DNA of 64,000 nucleotides, taken from positions 1,165,911-1,229,910 of the forward strand of contig JXTC01000052.1 of assembly GCA_002914845.1 (NCBI GenBank), given 5' to 3'. The notes under the pieces are model-generated. The model saw only the letters and a program-made list of their open reading frames with translations, did not search any database and was not told the origin of the DNA. How positions within the stretch are numbered: the stretch's first letter is position 1; each line of letters opens with the position of its first letter. Of the stretch, positions 47,198-59,563 are shown piece after piece. A program made the position numbers and the translations under genes. Origin of the DNA: Trema orientale. Its lineage: Eukaryota > Streptophyta > Magnoliopsida > Rosales > Cannabaceae.

Positions 47198-47573
47198 CAA
47201 ATTATTGTATTATTTATTTTCGTCTATGTGCACTCTGGTATTTACATTCGCTTTAGATTTTAGATGATAATTGTTCCCTTTTTTTAAGGGAGATTATAAT
47301 TGTATATCAATTTTATATTTGATATGCTATATATATATCAATATATAAAATTGATGTTTTTATTTGCTGCAATTGTTTAGCAGTATGTAAATAAAGTGCC
47401 ATAAAACAATTACGACATTGCTTATTATAACACTTAAAAAATACTGTAAAATTTTGCCACAAAGTTTTTTGTGGTATTGTTTTATTCTTTTGTGGTATTT
47501 TCATTGTCACAAAAAGACTTCCCCCTTTTTTTTTTTTTTTGCAGTGCGGTAAGCAGGCTTTACAACATAACAC
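47198..47573. other. AT-rich intergenic DNA, nothing recognised
   Basis: No gene was identified. The ATATATAT-flanked minus-strand open frame at 47313-47573 has no recognisable domain. Confidence 0.4.
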
Positions 47574-47733
47574 CTATATATATATAGCGCACCAATTAAG
47601 TAGGTATTTTTTTTCTACTTATACATAGGTATCGTTTCGGTCAATTAAAATTTATAATACAAATTTTTTTATATTAAAAAGTAAAAGAGAGAAGTTAACA
47701 TTAATTATGTACGTATTTTCATATATATATATT
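47574..47733 (+). mobile_element. Family W MITE, left half only
   Basis: CACCAATTAAGTAGGTATTT and ACATAGGTATCGTTTCGGTC match the left half of copy 1. The unit ends abruptly in TATATATAT near 47730 without its right arm. A further scrap, GGTTACCAATCCAGTA, lies at 48704-48719. Confidence 0.6.
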
Positions 47734-50690
47734 TTCGTTCTCTCCTGTAGAGTAATTTACTCGGGTTAAAGTTCAGTGCAAGAGAAAAAAGTAGCTGCCT
47801 TTGGTACAAGAAATTAATTAAGATGTGAACCAAAAGGTAAAAACCTACTTAAAGTCTTAAACCTACGTTATCAGTAACACGAATTAATTTTTTTTTTCTT
47901 TTTATCTTTTCTGAAAAATGAGTTATCAATTACGTTGACAAAATAATTTCAATAGTCTAATTAAAATCCGACCAAAACCATTGTGGCACCGACGAAATGA
48001 TTTAATTCACATCAACATTTATGTCCTATTAATTTATTTTAATTTTTTTGGGGTTAAAACTTAAAAAGATGTATCCAAACAATGAATCCAAATGTCAAGT
48101 TTGTCCCTTTCGTTTTGGCAAATTGGTATGGTGTGAAAGATGAATTGAAAGAGAGTTGAAATATGGGAGAGAAACATGCATGATGAGATAGTGGCTTATA
48201 TGAGAATCAGACTAATACAAAAAGTTGCACGCCCGTGTGACAAATGACTCTCTCCCAAAGAATGCCAAAGTTCACTAAAGTTTTTTGTCTCCTGCACGTG
48301 TATTTGTCCCATCATTTCCATTATTAACTTCTGCTCAAGTCAATATTATTCTTCAATTTCGTATTTCTTATTTATTTTATTTTGTTTATTTTTACCTTTT
48401 GAAATTTTGGTAAGTAGCCAATTGATCGACTGTATCAAATGGAAAGTGAAGCTTTTATGGTTTTTTTTTTTTTTATGGTTGTCAGTGTTAATTGTACGTT
48501 CTGGCGCGCAATATTAATGCTTGTGTGTTCTTTGTATTTGATTTATAGTTGGTTCCAATCTTTTGAGATCTCTCTCTTCAGCAATCTTCGGTGAATTATC
48601 ACTTTTGGACATTTGCTAAATGTTTTGCTTGCATGTGATATCCATATATATATATTGACATCTATTTATTTATCCAAAAATTACAAAAATATAAATATAT
48701 ATATGGTTACCAATCCAGTAGTATATATATATATATAAGATACTTAGTTGAGGGAGTTAGTCTCTATGATTAATTAAAACGTGTGAATCATGTTGATTAT
48801 TACAATTTAACAAAGTACTAAGCCGCTCAGATCACACGCAAAAGAGTTGGTTTAGGGGATCTAACGACAATTGCCTAAATTTTATTTATTGTCATCATTT
48901 GACATTTGCGTATGGAGTGAACAAACATTAATTAAATGTGATAATGATATATAATATATCAACCAACCGAGTTAGAGAAAACAAGAATATTTTTAAGCAA
49001 AATTAAAAACTTGTTTAGTTTCGTTGAGAAATAATATGAGAGACTAGAAAAGAAAGAGTAATATTATCTTCCATCCCATTTTTTCTTCTTTTCTACTAAC
49101 ATAATAGTACTCTCTCCATTATCTTATCTTCTCCATATGATCTAAAACTTTTGTTTACCGGCAAGAGTAATAATAATAATAATAATAATAATAAGTAGAA
49201 GTTTTTTTCCCCCTTATAAATTGTTTTTAGAGTTATTTTTTTATTTATTAGGATTTAAAATCCTCCTCTCCTAGACATTCACATCATACACTCATACGAA
49301 TTCTAATAAATCGTATACCAATTTTGCAATTATCATACGAACTCCAAATAAATCCTGTACCAATTGAGCAATAAGTAGATCAGTTCGATACTCTTTTTGT
49401 TCGCTCCAATAACTAGTACACATTTAGCGCCAAGATATTCTTATATATGCATCGTGTTTCTCCTAATCAATTCTTTTACCAATGATCCCATTCATATCAA
49501 ATATTTGGTGGAGTTGTTAGAGCATTCATAAAATTAGATGGAAAAACAAATTGGGCCCCAATTCATTTCACAATATAGTTAATAATGATGGACGTTTTGC
49601 TAAAATATCGATCAATCAATATTTAGCTAATTATAGATTGAATATGCGGGTTAAATAAATGGTCATAAACATGACAACATATATTAAGTAGTACTTAAAT
49701 TAACCGACAGCTATAATTATAAAGCCTATGCATTAGGGTAAGATTTTTCTCTACTTTAAGCCGTGAAATAAGGTGCTTGATTTTGGGTATTCAATCTAAT
49801 ATGCTGGCGTAACAAATCTAACTCGTTTTATCAAAAGATTCATGTGGGGTCTCAAAAAGTGACCCCTCAACCAATAATTCTGCTAATTAGTAGAAACAAT
49901 CAAGTAAAGGCGATCAATGTCATGGTTAAAAAGGAGAAAAAAAAAGTGACATTATTTATGGCTACAATTTTTTTATTTTTATTTTTGTTTTCTATTGTTA
50001 ACTCCAATGTCTTATAAAAGTTTCCAATCAACGGTGTTAAATTTAGAAGTGGCATTTCTTCCCCTCAAAAAAAAAAAAAAAGGTACTTCTACATTGTAGG
50101 AAATCTTTGCTAAAAAGGACATCATGAGTAATGGGTTTAAAACAGATTTTGGGCCAGTTAGCAAGTTTTACTTTCATGGATAGAGCCCAGTAATCCTTGT
50201 GTAAGTCTGGTCAGCGAGTTTCCTAAATTAACATAAAAATTTTAAGCAAGAAGACTCATTCCTAGTATGACCTGGCAAAGATTGTCACATGGGTTGAATA
50301 AATTTTGTTTCTATAAATGTTGCTTGATAAATTACTTGGATTGAGTGTTTAAACCTCGTACTTACATTAGCTCCTTAAAAAATATGAGTGGTCTACAGTC
50401 TATACTTTTATTTCTTGTGGTAACCGACACCATTGGTTGGGCCGAGAGCATATTTTCAAAGAAAACAGAGCTATGTACACTTCAAATACAATTTTAATTT
50501 TTTGTTTTTCAATTTTACGCCTAGCTTTCAGTATGGGCCTGCTTTGTCAATTTTGTCAACCGTGGCTATTCCATCAGACTAGGATATCTGGAGCCCAAAT
50601 TAGTCTTATCCATGCCATTCTCGATCTGAGCTCAAGCTGAAGGCCAATTTGAAAAGCTGGTGTCTATTGTACCCAGGCAGTGGAGTTCCT
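47734..50690. other. Gene-free AT-rich intergenic DNA
   Basis: Holds an (AAT)n microsatellite (49168-49192), AT runs (48645-48737) and no recognisable gene. The open frame at 50437-50640 is not a known family. Confidence 0.5.
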
Positions 50691-50978
50691 TTTTATTATT
50701 ATTATTATTATTATTTTTTAATTTTATAAATGAAAAAGGGGATGGGGGGCGACCAAAGGTAGCCAACCCTCTGCTAGGATGTGACCTTGGCAGCTCCGAA
50801 CCCTACTAATAAGAATATTCACCGAAGATCCTTCAGTTGTGTCTTATCCTATTGAGCGATGGGGGGTCACCAAGGGTAGCCAAACCTCTGCCAGGATGTG
50901 ACCTTGGTAGCTCTGAACCCTGCTAATGAGAATGTTTGCTGAGGACTCTTCAGTTGAGTCTTACCCATTAGCGCGTCA
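50691..50978 (-). mobile_element. Dimeric SINE-like element with (AAT)n tail
   Basis: Two tandem 117-bp units (50741-50857 and 50858-50975), each starting GATGGGGGG and containing AGGATGTGACCTTGG(C/T)AG and CC(G/T)AACCCT-type blocks, about 85% alike. On the minus strand each carries GGGTTC(A/G)GAGCT (B-box-like) and GGGTAAGACTCAACTGAAG. The minus-strand 3' side ends in an (AAT)n tail (the plus-strand TTATTATT run at 50693-50715). TGGAGTT occurs on both flanks (50681, 51042), but the target duplication is not certain. Confidence 0.6.
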
Positions 50979-51609
50979 TCCTAGCCCTACCGAGTGTCCA
51001 GTCGAATTAGTGACTAGAATTAGTGACTAACATAAGTAATGGAGTTTCAACAGACATTAATATACAGTTATACACGAAACATATATAAATATATACATAT
51101 ACATGCCTTAGGATAGGGCATATAAATCAAGATTCTTAATATTAGGATAATGTGTGCTTACCATTCAGCTATGTCTGCAATAGATATAATATCATTTCTA
51201 TCAAGTTTTGACAACTGGAAACAAACTGGCAAATTTCCAACATAGATAGGGAAGTGTTTCTTTACATGAAGTCTCGCTTACATACAACTTTCGGAGTAAT
51301 GTTTACAATTTCCAATACAACTGAAAATACAACAATATAGGACCAATATTGTAAAATCAAATGGCAACCTACAACAAGTTTTTTTGTCCCCTTATTATTA
51401 TTATTTTTTTCCCTTTACTAACTTTGAATATTTGTACACTATTTTTGTATAATCAAACCTCACTCACGGATCCCAAACACATAAAAAGGGACCCTCGTAT
51501 AAACTGTATGTTCTGAAAGAGAAGGAAAAGAAATTCTTGTAAACCACTCACTGTACCATAGAGAAAAAGGAGCTGTTCTACTGTGTAGTGGTAAAACAAC
51601 ACACCAAAA
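50979..51609. other. Intergenic DNA and probable 3' UTR of the oxygenase-like gene
   Basis: GAATTAGTGACTA is directly repeated at 51005-51030. Sequence from about 51480 to 51609 is likely 3' UTR of the minus-strand gene whose stop is at 51610. Confidence 0.4.
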
Positions 51610-54421
51610 CTATGCTCCCACAATCTGTGAAGTTAGAAACATGAAAGTTTTGTATATGAGAGTAATGACGATTGCGATTACGATCTGATCACCAATGGAG
51701 ATTGTATTGCAGTTTCTTTGTGATACATTGCCCGAATTTAAAGGTGAAGAAGAAGAAATATACTTCAGTTCTATGGAGAAAGAGTTATCTCGGCTTTCAC
51801 GGATGTCAGCTGGAACCGGGATCATTCTCGCGTAAACACATTTGAATTCTTGGAGGCTCCATTCCTACAATCACCAATTAAAACCAAGTATATAATACCA
51901 CAGGCACATCATCTACTTCTTACAGTTTCCTATATAAGATCCAAACTAACTAATTAAGATCATGAAAACTTCGCCGTTTAAAACTACATTTTTAGTAGTG
52001 ATTAATGTATACGAGTGGCTGAATTCTAATCTTAATATTTTTAAGCAGCATGAAGCCTTGTAGATACTGACTAGATAAATGGCCTTATAAGGAATTGAAC
52101 CCCAAACCACACAATAAGTGCAAAATTAAGCTACAAGCCTAACTGCTAATTATGTATGTTGTGTGTCAGTGGAGATCATTGGTAATTCGTTTATTCTATA
52201 TAGTATTGTTGTGCCTAAAGCAGATAAGTTTGAAAAAAGAAGGAAGTCTTTCAACAAAAAAAAAAAAGAAGGAAGTCCAAGTTACCTGTAGCTGATACCC
52301 AATAGCAACAACTAGTGTCTCTGGGCCTGCATCAAAATAAAAATGATCTCCCTCTGATTGAACCAAAATTTTGCAATGCTCAATGGGAAGGTGGAGGCTC
52401 AAAAAATGATCACACAATTGGCTTTCTTTCTCATTGTTTAAAGTTAATTGGCGTTGCTCCATGGAACTTTGGTGATTGTATTTGTATAAGCTGAGAACAG
52501 ACTCCTTGCTTTCAACTATTATATTTGGATCGGATAATTGGTTTCGAGCATTCTCAAACAAAATTTGACAGAGTTTTTCTGCAATTGCTTCTAGTTTACT
52601 CGCAACATTCTTCATGTTTTCTCTGCAAATCAAAGAAAATGCCAACAATAATAAGGAGAACCAAAGTCTTTTTTTCTCAAAAAGATTGCATGAAGAACAA
52701 AATACATTGCATGCAAAACTTCGTAGCGTTTTGTTTTAGTTTTTAGGCAGCCTTTTTCCCTCTCCCTCGATCCTCACTTCAATTGGGCTACCCAAAATTT
52801 TTAAGCAACATTTTATGGAACTCAATTGTCTAATTCACAACCAATGAGAGACAGCAAGAAGCCATTTTATCTCCATTAATTTTATTTTATATTTCTGGAT
52901 TAAAAAAAAAGCTGAAAAGCACTTTATATTACATTAATATAATGTGAAATTTGGTGTAAAATTTATATGTGAACCTAATACATCTATTAATATGTAGTGT
53001 TGAAACATTACACGCGCTAGAGATGGATATACATATGGATAAATCATTAGCTAGATAAACAGCCCAAAACCAGACTCCCTCGTAAAAGAAGCCGAAAAAA
53101 AAAAAGCTTATACACAAGCTAATAAAAGCGCTTTTAGTCACAATCGCGCGCACATGTGACAACTGTTGCATTTCAACTCTCTATTTCTTTGGGCTTTCTA
53201 CTGTAGCAAAATCAACGTAAAGTCTACGAAAATGAATGAAGGACGTGCTTGCTCAGACTCATCATCTGATCGGCTCTTTAATTCCTATTCAAGGATCAAT
53301 TTACTGTGTTTTTTTTTCGGCCAATTAATTTACTAAAGTTACAGGGAAACCTTTATAAATACCCGTTTTCAAAACTATATTTTCATAAATACCTGTTTTT
53401 ATGTTTATTTCATAATTACCTTTTTTATACCTATTTTTGAAGAAATATAGATTACCACTGTTGCATTAATTGTATACTATAGTCTATATTTCATGAATAA
53501 AAATTACACTAAAAATTAGCACACATTTTAAAATATATACTATAGATCAAATTTATAATGAAATATTTTGACATGGGTCAAATTTATAATGAAAAATATA
53601 AACTGTGGTAAACATTTACATTGTAAATGTGTACCATTCATATTTTACACATGAAACGTGTAGATTCATAGATAAAATTTACATTGTAAATTTGGGCCAC
53701 TCATATTTTGCATATATGAAATGGGATCATAAAAATAGATATTTTTGAAAGAAAAATTAAAAATAGGTATTTATAAAAATACGTACTGGGCATAAATTTC
53801 TCAAAAATATATGAGAAGATTTCTTGTGATAATGGGCCGATAACATCGTTACTCCTTAAGCCCGGCCCAAATATATGAGCCATACACTCTGATTGCCAAA
53901 AAATAAAAATAAAAAACCGAGTTTTTTTACCTTTCATTCCCGCTAAGTTTCGGAAGCAATTCACTTCCCTTGTTCAGAGACAAAACCCACGATATCTCCT
54001 CCTTCGGATTACCATTCCGCCCAAACAAACCTCGCAACACTAGTCTACATTCTCCCTCCGAATCCCCGGAATCCCATTCCGCCACTCCAATCACCAACGA
54101 CCGCAACTCATCCACCGAAATCCCATGACCGCTGATCCGAAGCACGCCGAATTCCTCCGCCGAAGTCAGAATCCGATCGACAGAATCGCCGGCTTCTGAG
54201 GAGACCAGTGACCGGAGATCGACTTCAGGCGGGACCCGACGGCGATCGTTGGCCCCCGGCGAGTGAGGCAGCGGCAAGGCGAGCTCGGGGACTCGGAGCG
54301 AGTCGTCGAGGAATCGGGCGAATGGCTCGTTGGAGGCCGAGCGAGATCCTTTCCCGGTCGGAATCGGAGACGGCGGTGGCGTAGGATTGGCCAATAGGCT
54401 CCTGGTGCGCACGGTAGCCAT
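51610..54421 (-). CDS. 2-oxoglutarate/Fe(II)-oxygenase-like protein without iron ligands, with C-terminal membrane anchor
   Basis: Three exons on the minus strand: 54421-53931, 52622-52286 and 51864-51610, with GT-AG introns, phases 2 and 0, giving 360 residues. The start ATG sits in a GCCGCCATGG context. The N terminus has a Pro/Ser-rich lead, then a DIOX_N-like segment (VPPEVDLRSLVS, then AEEFGVLRISGHGIS, about residues 66-107). The C-terminal part follows the double-stranded beta-helix pattern of plant 2OG oxygenases (HFYFDAGPETLVVAIGYQLQ, then EWSLQEFKCV). However, the HxD and distal His ligands expected around this pattern are not visible, and neither is the RxS 2-oxoglutarate motif. The protein ends with a hydrophobic helix (IVIAIVITLIYKTFMFL, about 335-351), suggesting a tail-anchored membrane protein. 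Homologues of this plan exist in plants as far as I recall, so the loss is probably ancestral. The biochemical role is unknown. Confidence 0.85.
52050..52165 (-). mobile_element. Possible SINE head in intron 2 of the oxygenase-like gene
   Basis: The minus strand reads TTAGGCTTGTAGCTTAATTT (A-box-like), then GGGGTTCAATTCC, an exact B-box fit, about 35 bp later. Same strand as the host gene. No tail or duplication was defined. Confidence 0.4.
53341..53815. mobile_element. TIR (MITE-like) element in intron 1 of the oxygenase-like gene
   Basis: The left end CTTTATAAATACCCGTTTTC and inner ATAAATACCTGTTTTTAT face the right end AAAAATAGGTATTTATAAAA and GATCATAAAAATAGATATTT in inverted orientation. 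The interior holds repeated ACATTGTAAAT and TCAAATTTATAATGAAA motifs. About 470 bp, non-coding, accounting for over a third of intron 1. Confidence 0.55.
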
Positions 54422-54541
54422 GGCGGCGCACAAAATCTGAAAGAGAAGTAGAAGAAGAAGAAGAAGAAAGGATAGGAGGTGAGTGAGTGTGTGTGTCTTT
54501 GAGTTTGGTATAGAGAATTAGATTGAAAAGAAAAATTTTTA

Positions 54542-54580
<39 letters not shown>

Positions 54581-54600
54581 GGGAGAGTAGTAGTAGAGGA
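54422..54600 (-). promoter_or_regulatory. Leader and promoter-proximal microsatellites of the oxygenase-like gene
   Basis: The ATG-free leader contains a CTT microsatellite (54449-54468 as GAA) and a GTGTGT run. An (AAT)n tract (54543-54579) lies about 120 bp before the ATG. The tract length could vary among individuals and affect transcript start or leader length; that is inference. Confidence 0.5.
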
Positions 54601-55847
54601 GAGGAGAGAAGAGAAGAGGGGGGGTCAGGTTGATGAGCGTGGCGGGGCACAAGTCGGCATTCATCGCTGCACGTCGAGGCGTACAATTTACGTCTTCATT
54701 GCTTTTTGAAAAACTTGTCACCACTAATCGTCGGTCCATGCGTGGGGCATTGCTTCCGGACACCCTTTTTTTTTTATATTTTATTTAATCACGTTCTTAA
54801 TGTTAAAATATTCAAATATTGAAATTATTAATTTTACACACGATAATTATAAATAAAGTCTAATTTTAATCATATTTTTCTTTACAAATTTATTTAAAAT
54901 TATTTGAGTTTTTTATTCTGATGACAATTTTGTTTTCCATCTATTTAGCTACGTGTTTGGAGTAATAAGCTAGATAATGGTAGTTAATCAAGAGAAGAAC
55001 GGTCTCAAATGTAATAAATTCGTAATTTTTATAACGTTTAAATGCTTTAGTATATAATTATTTAAAAGAAGATCATTAAATCATTGACTCTTCAAAATTT
55101 TAGACCCAATCTTTCCCCCGAAGTATGAATGTTAGAAATGAAAGTTTGAAGTTGAAGTTGGCGGAGACGAGTTATCAATTTGATCCCACTCCATCCCCAC
55201 CACATTGAAAAAGGAAAAAAGATAAAAGTTATTAGTGACTCTTCCTTCCCAAGTTCTCGCGAAGCAGCGTGCCTATCTCTACGTTCTATTATTGCCAAGG
55301 TATAGTGGCGGCTTGACCAAAGGCAAGAACTGAAAGTACCAGGTAAAGCAATGTTGTGTGCTGCCTTCTATTTATGATTCAAATTAACTGGTAGTCTCTC
55401 CGCTTTTTCTCTCTCCCTCTTTCCCATGTGTGTGTGCGCGATTAGGGATAGAAATCTATGCAATGTGGGTATGAAAAATATAAATATAACTGACTATTAG
55501 ATGACGTGCAATTATTTGGACAACTAATTAGAATTTTGTGATTTTAACATTTTTCCGATTTTTATAATGACTACACAAGGTCATTTGATGAGCAACTCAT
55601 ATTGCATGTATGATATAGTCACCCATAATTAATCTAAGGACAAGTCTATCGCAAGTAGTAATAGTGTTCAAAATAACCGATAAATTGTAGAAATCAATCA
55701 CATCAAACTAATTCAAATCAATCCGCATGGTAGTAGTTCATTTGCGGCCAGTGATAGATTAAAAAACTAGCAAATTAGTCTGATCGGTTTTGAATTGCAA
55801 AAAACCAGTTGGTTTCTGTAACACGTGTTACTTTTAAGAATTTATGT
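54601..55847. other. Intergenic DNA upstream of the oxygenase-like gene
   Basis: The first 150 bp are GC-rich and probably promoter. The remainder is AT-rich with no recognised gene; the minus-strand open frame at 55092-55298 is not a known family. Confidence 0.45.
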
Positions 55848-56110
55848 ATATGTATATATATATGGCACTAATCCAGTAGGTTTTTTTTTTCTTTATCTAT
55901 AGATATTATTTTGCTTAATTAAAATTTATTATGCACGTCTTTTCATGATAAAAATTGGAGAGAGAAAAGCATTAAATAATGGGTATTTATTTTTTTTCCA
56001 ACTAACCAAATTATGGTAGCCGTTAGATTATGATCCAATGGCTAAAAAAAAATACTTATAGATAGGTTAAAAAAAATACCTATTAGATTGGAACCCATAT
56101 ATATTATATA
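55848..56110. mobile_element. Family W MITE, copy 4
   Basis: Left TATATATGG-CACTAATCCAGTAGG and right AATACCTATTAGATTGG-AACCCATATATA are inverted ends. The inner arms TTATCTATAGATATT / ATACTTATAGATAGG are inverted, and the centre has GCCGTTAGATTATGATCC. It is inserted in TA-rich DNA. Confidence 0.75.
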
Positions 56111-56344
56111 CTTTCATATATAACCCTAGTCCATTTTCTTTTGGGATTTTAAAGGTTTTCCCTTTAAAAATAAATAAAAGTAAAAATTGGAAAAATAAGG
56201 TATTTGGTTAAAGATTCAAACTTCATACGGTATACAAGCTAAAAGAATTAGATATATATGGTATTAGAATATAGTGGCATATTTTATAATTTCAGTAAAC
56301 TTTTTCATAACCGTTCTTAAAGAAAAAGTGTGACATAAAATAGA

Positions 56345-56410
56345 GAAAAGACCTTACGGTGTAGTGGTTAGGCCTACTAATTTCCTTATAGCTGATTAAG
56401 GTTCTTTTAT
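56345..56410 (+). mobile_element. tRNA-like (SINE-type) head, second instance
   Basis: TACGGTGTAGTGGTTAGGCC is a good A-box match, and TAGCTGATTAAGGTTC holds a degraded B box in register with the head at 42575-42655 (TAGAGGTTAATGGTTC). As there, T-rich DNA and a tandem array follow. Confidence 0.45.
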
Positions 56411-56429
56411 TTTTTGTTAAATTTTAAAA

Positions 56430-57800
56430 ACATTTTTTCCCTAAATTTTTCTATTATGCTTTCTTTTTTCTTTTTTGAATGCTTTTTTTCCGTAATTTTT
56501 TCCTCAAAGACACTGCCCCTTCCTCTTGTTCAATTTATTTTTTTCCTTTTCTTTAATAAATTATTAACAATGATAGTGGAATTACTAACATAAGTTATTA
56601 ATTACTAGTGCTCGAACTAATTACCATTGTTCGAAACTAGTTACTGATTACTAGTTATCAGTTATAATATATTTTGCTTAAGTTAGAAACTAGTAATCAA
56701 TCTAGCCTTTTTTTTCCCCTAATTTTTCCCTTTGTGCTTTCTTTTTTTCACTTTTTTTTTGATATTTTTGTTCCTCAAAGAATACTAGTCCTTCCTCTCT
56801 TTTATTTTATTTTTTCTTCTTATTTAATGAATTACTAATACTTATAGTTTAATTACTAACGTTGGTTATTAATTATCAATGTTCGAAACTGGTTGCCGGT
56901 TACTAGTTAATAGTGTTCGAAACTTACCAATTACTATTTACTAATATTAGAAACTAGAAATCGGTTACTAGTTACCAGTTATAATACATTTTACTTAATT
57001 TTGTAACTATAGTAAACAATCTAGCTCATTTTTTCCTAATTTTTCCCTTTGTGCATTCTTTTTTCATTTTTTTAAATTTTTTCTTCTCAAAGAATACTAG
57101 TCCTTCCTCTCTTTACTTTTCTTTTTTTTTCTTTAATGAATTACTAACACTTATAGTTTAATTACTAACGTTGGTTATTAATTACTAATGTTCAAAACTG
57201 GTTGCTAATTACTAGTTTCCATTATTCGAAACTGGTTACCGGTTACTAGTTACCAGCATTTAAAATTGGTTACCGGTTATTTGTTACCATTTATAATGTA
57301 TTTTAATCAATTTAGTAACTAGTAACCAATCTAGCTCCTTTTTTTCCTAATTCTTCCCTTTGTGCTTTATTTTTTTTTTTTTAACGTTTTCTTTTTCCTG
57401 CAAAGCACACTCTAGTCCTTCCTCTCTTTTCCTTTAACAAATTATTAATACTGATAGTAATTCAGTTACTATCAGTTTCGAAACTAATTACTAGTTAATA
57501 GTTACGTTTGAAACTGACTAGTTATAACATACTTTACTCAATTTGGTAACGAATAACTAATCTAGCTTCTAGATACCACATCTGGTTATTTGTTATATCA
57601 GTAATCAGTCTAACTTCTAATTTCAATCTAGTGACCATTTATAAGTCATCTACCAATTTGGTAACGAATAACTGATCCAGCTTCTAGTTACAAATCTGGA
57701 TTGATTTAAGGACTGGTGACTAATTTCCAAACTAGTTACCCATTACTAGTTACCCATTACAATATTTGGTTATTAGTAACCAATCTACCTTTTAATTTTT
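56430..57800. repeat. Tandem array of ~310-bp units (T-rich block + GTTACC/ACTAGTTACC block)
   Basis: Unit starts are marked by CTAGC(C/T) at 56702, 57021, 57331 and 57562, giving units of 319, 310 and 231 bp, with an earlier diverged unit before 56702 and a decaying tail after 57562. Each unit has a pyrimidine-rich half with TTTTTCCCTTTGTGC and ACTAGTCCTTCCTCTCTTT, and a half with ATTACTAACGTTGGTTATTA, GTTCGAAACTGGTTACCGGT and TTATAATACATTTTACTTAA. The GTTACC block resembles the core of family Y. Confidence 0.85.
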
Positions 57801-59563
57801 CAATCTACATTTAGTTACTAGAATAATTCAGTATACTCAGCCAGAATAGTTTCACCACATAAACAACTATAATTCCTTTACTTTAACGGAGTTAATAAGT
57901 ATATAGTTAGAGCATAAATACATACTTATACAAAAGAGAACTCATATAGATATTTCATCAAATATATAGGGTGCAGAAGTTAATTTCACATGCTCAATGT
58001 AGATGAAAAGTAAGAGCAAGCACATGCACTGTAGTGTACATAAGAAAACATTAAAAATTATTAATAGAAGTCAATTAAGAGCTAATTTTTCTAACAAAGA
58101 ACTATCTAGATGAAGAGTAAAATAAATAAATGATTAAAAAAATAGTTAAAAAATGATTTTTTTACATCTGGATGTAAACCTTTACTTTTACTTCAATAAT
58201 AAAAATAATTTTTTTTACATCAAATAAGTTTGTAATTGAGGACTTGAGAAAGCTCAGCGACATTAGGATTGATGTCCTTAATGACTCTGCTCCTCTTTCA
58301 GCTCCAATGGCTTCCTCAAGGGCCTAAACATCATACAAATGTGCAGATATATTGCAGACGGACTTGATCGATATTGGTAATTTGGTCCAGGATGAGGCTA
58401 AATAAAAGACAGAGCTGGTCTTTCAAAATTAGAGGTGGCACCCAAGAGGAAGCGGAAATAGTTATGTAGTCATTGTATGAAATATATATATATATATAAA
58501 GAGGTGCACCGTATATTTATAATTGGTTTATAAAATAACCGTGTTTCCTCTATTTTCCTCTTTTCTTTTATATTTTACTAAGCCAACCCAAAACTCTCTC
58601 TCACTTTACAAGCCCAATAGCCTTACGAATGTACCTTAAAGTGTGAAATTACTAAAACTTTCGATTTAGTTGTAATATTTAACTATATTATGTTTGTTTT
58701 GATATTTAAGCTTTAGACTTTGGATGGTTTATCTCATTATGATATGAATGCTCAATTGATGTCATGTTCAATTTAGACTTTTATATTTCTAGATTGTATT
58801 TTGTAAATGATGCGTTATATATCATGTTTTGTCTTTTTTTTTATACCATGCGGCTTGGAGAACTAGTCAAATCGCACTTACGATTTGATTTATATTTTGG
58901 AATTTCAGACCGATCAGACTGTACGTCTGATAGATGACTCATTCTAGCGGGAAGGAGTGAACAAAATACTCATCAACTCAATCACACCTACCCAACCAAA
59001 AACAAATCCGAACAAACCTGACTAAACTTATACCCGACCCTATTTAATTGATGCTTGGTTTAGCTTATTATAGCTCAAACCTGATTAAGTTCGAACCCAA
59101 AAAGAATATCCGATGCTATCATTTTTATTACCTCTATGGATTTTCATCTATAAAGTCGAAACTCGATCAAGGAATCCGAAATCGAAATGAGAAAACTTTG
59201 GACACTGCTCAATTTACAATTCTGTACTAACCTCAACTGGAAAACCAAACATCCGTACAACATTCCCCCAGTAGCTGGACTATAACATGAATTTGTAATT
59301 CATTTTCAGTGATATCTTATTGTTGCCTGACAAGTAGGACAACAAGCAAAATACTTTATTCAACATTATCATCATCATCATACTCACTTACATTACAAGA
59401 TTTTCACAGTCGCATTATCTAGCTATTGATATGAACCCCAAAAACTACTTCAAAGAGAGTTCATAATGTAAACAAGCATTACTTACAGTCATATATTACA
59501 CATGGGAGAAGGCAGGATTCTTCAATAATAGCATCATTTAGAAAATCCGTTCTGTTTTTATGA
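57801..59563. other. Intergenic DNA downstream of the WNK gene
   Basis: Contains a coding-like patch at 58235-58440 (listed) and an AT microsatellite (58481-58498). The last ~250 bp before 59564 are likely WNK 3' UTR. Confidence 0.45.
58235..58440 (+). other. Coding-like patch, unidentified
   Basis: Composition is unlike the surroundings. One plus frame reads EDLRKLSDIRIDVLNDSAPL and SAPMASSRA before stops appear. It could be a decayed exon, but I recognise no family. Confidence 0.25.

Noticed and set aside
54225-54763. Overlapping minus-strand frames near the oxygenase-like start
   Set aside because: They are other-frame shadows of exon 1 and of the AAT microsatellite (poly-Tyr/poly-Ile).
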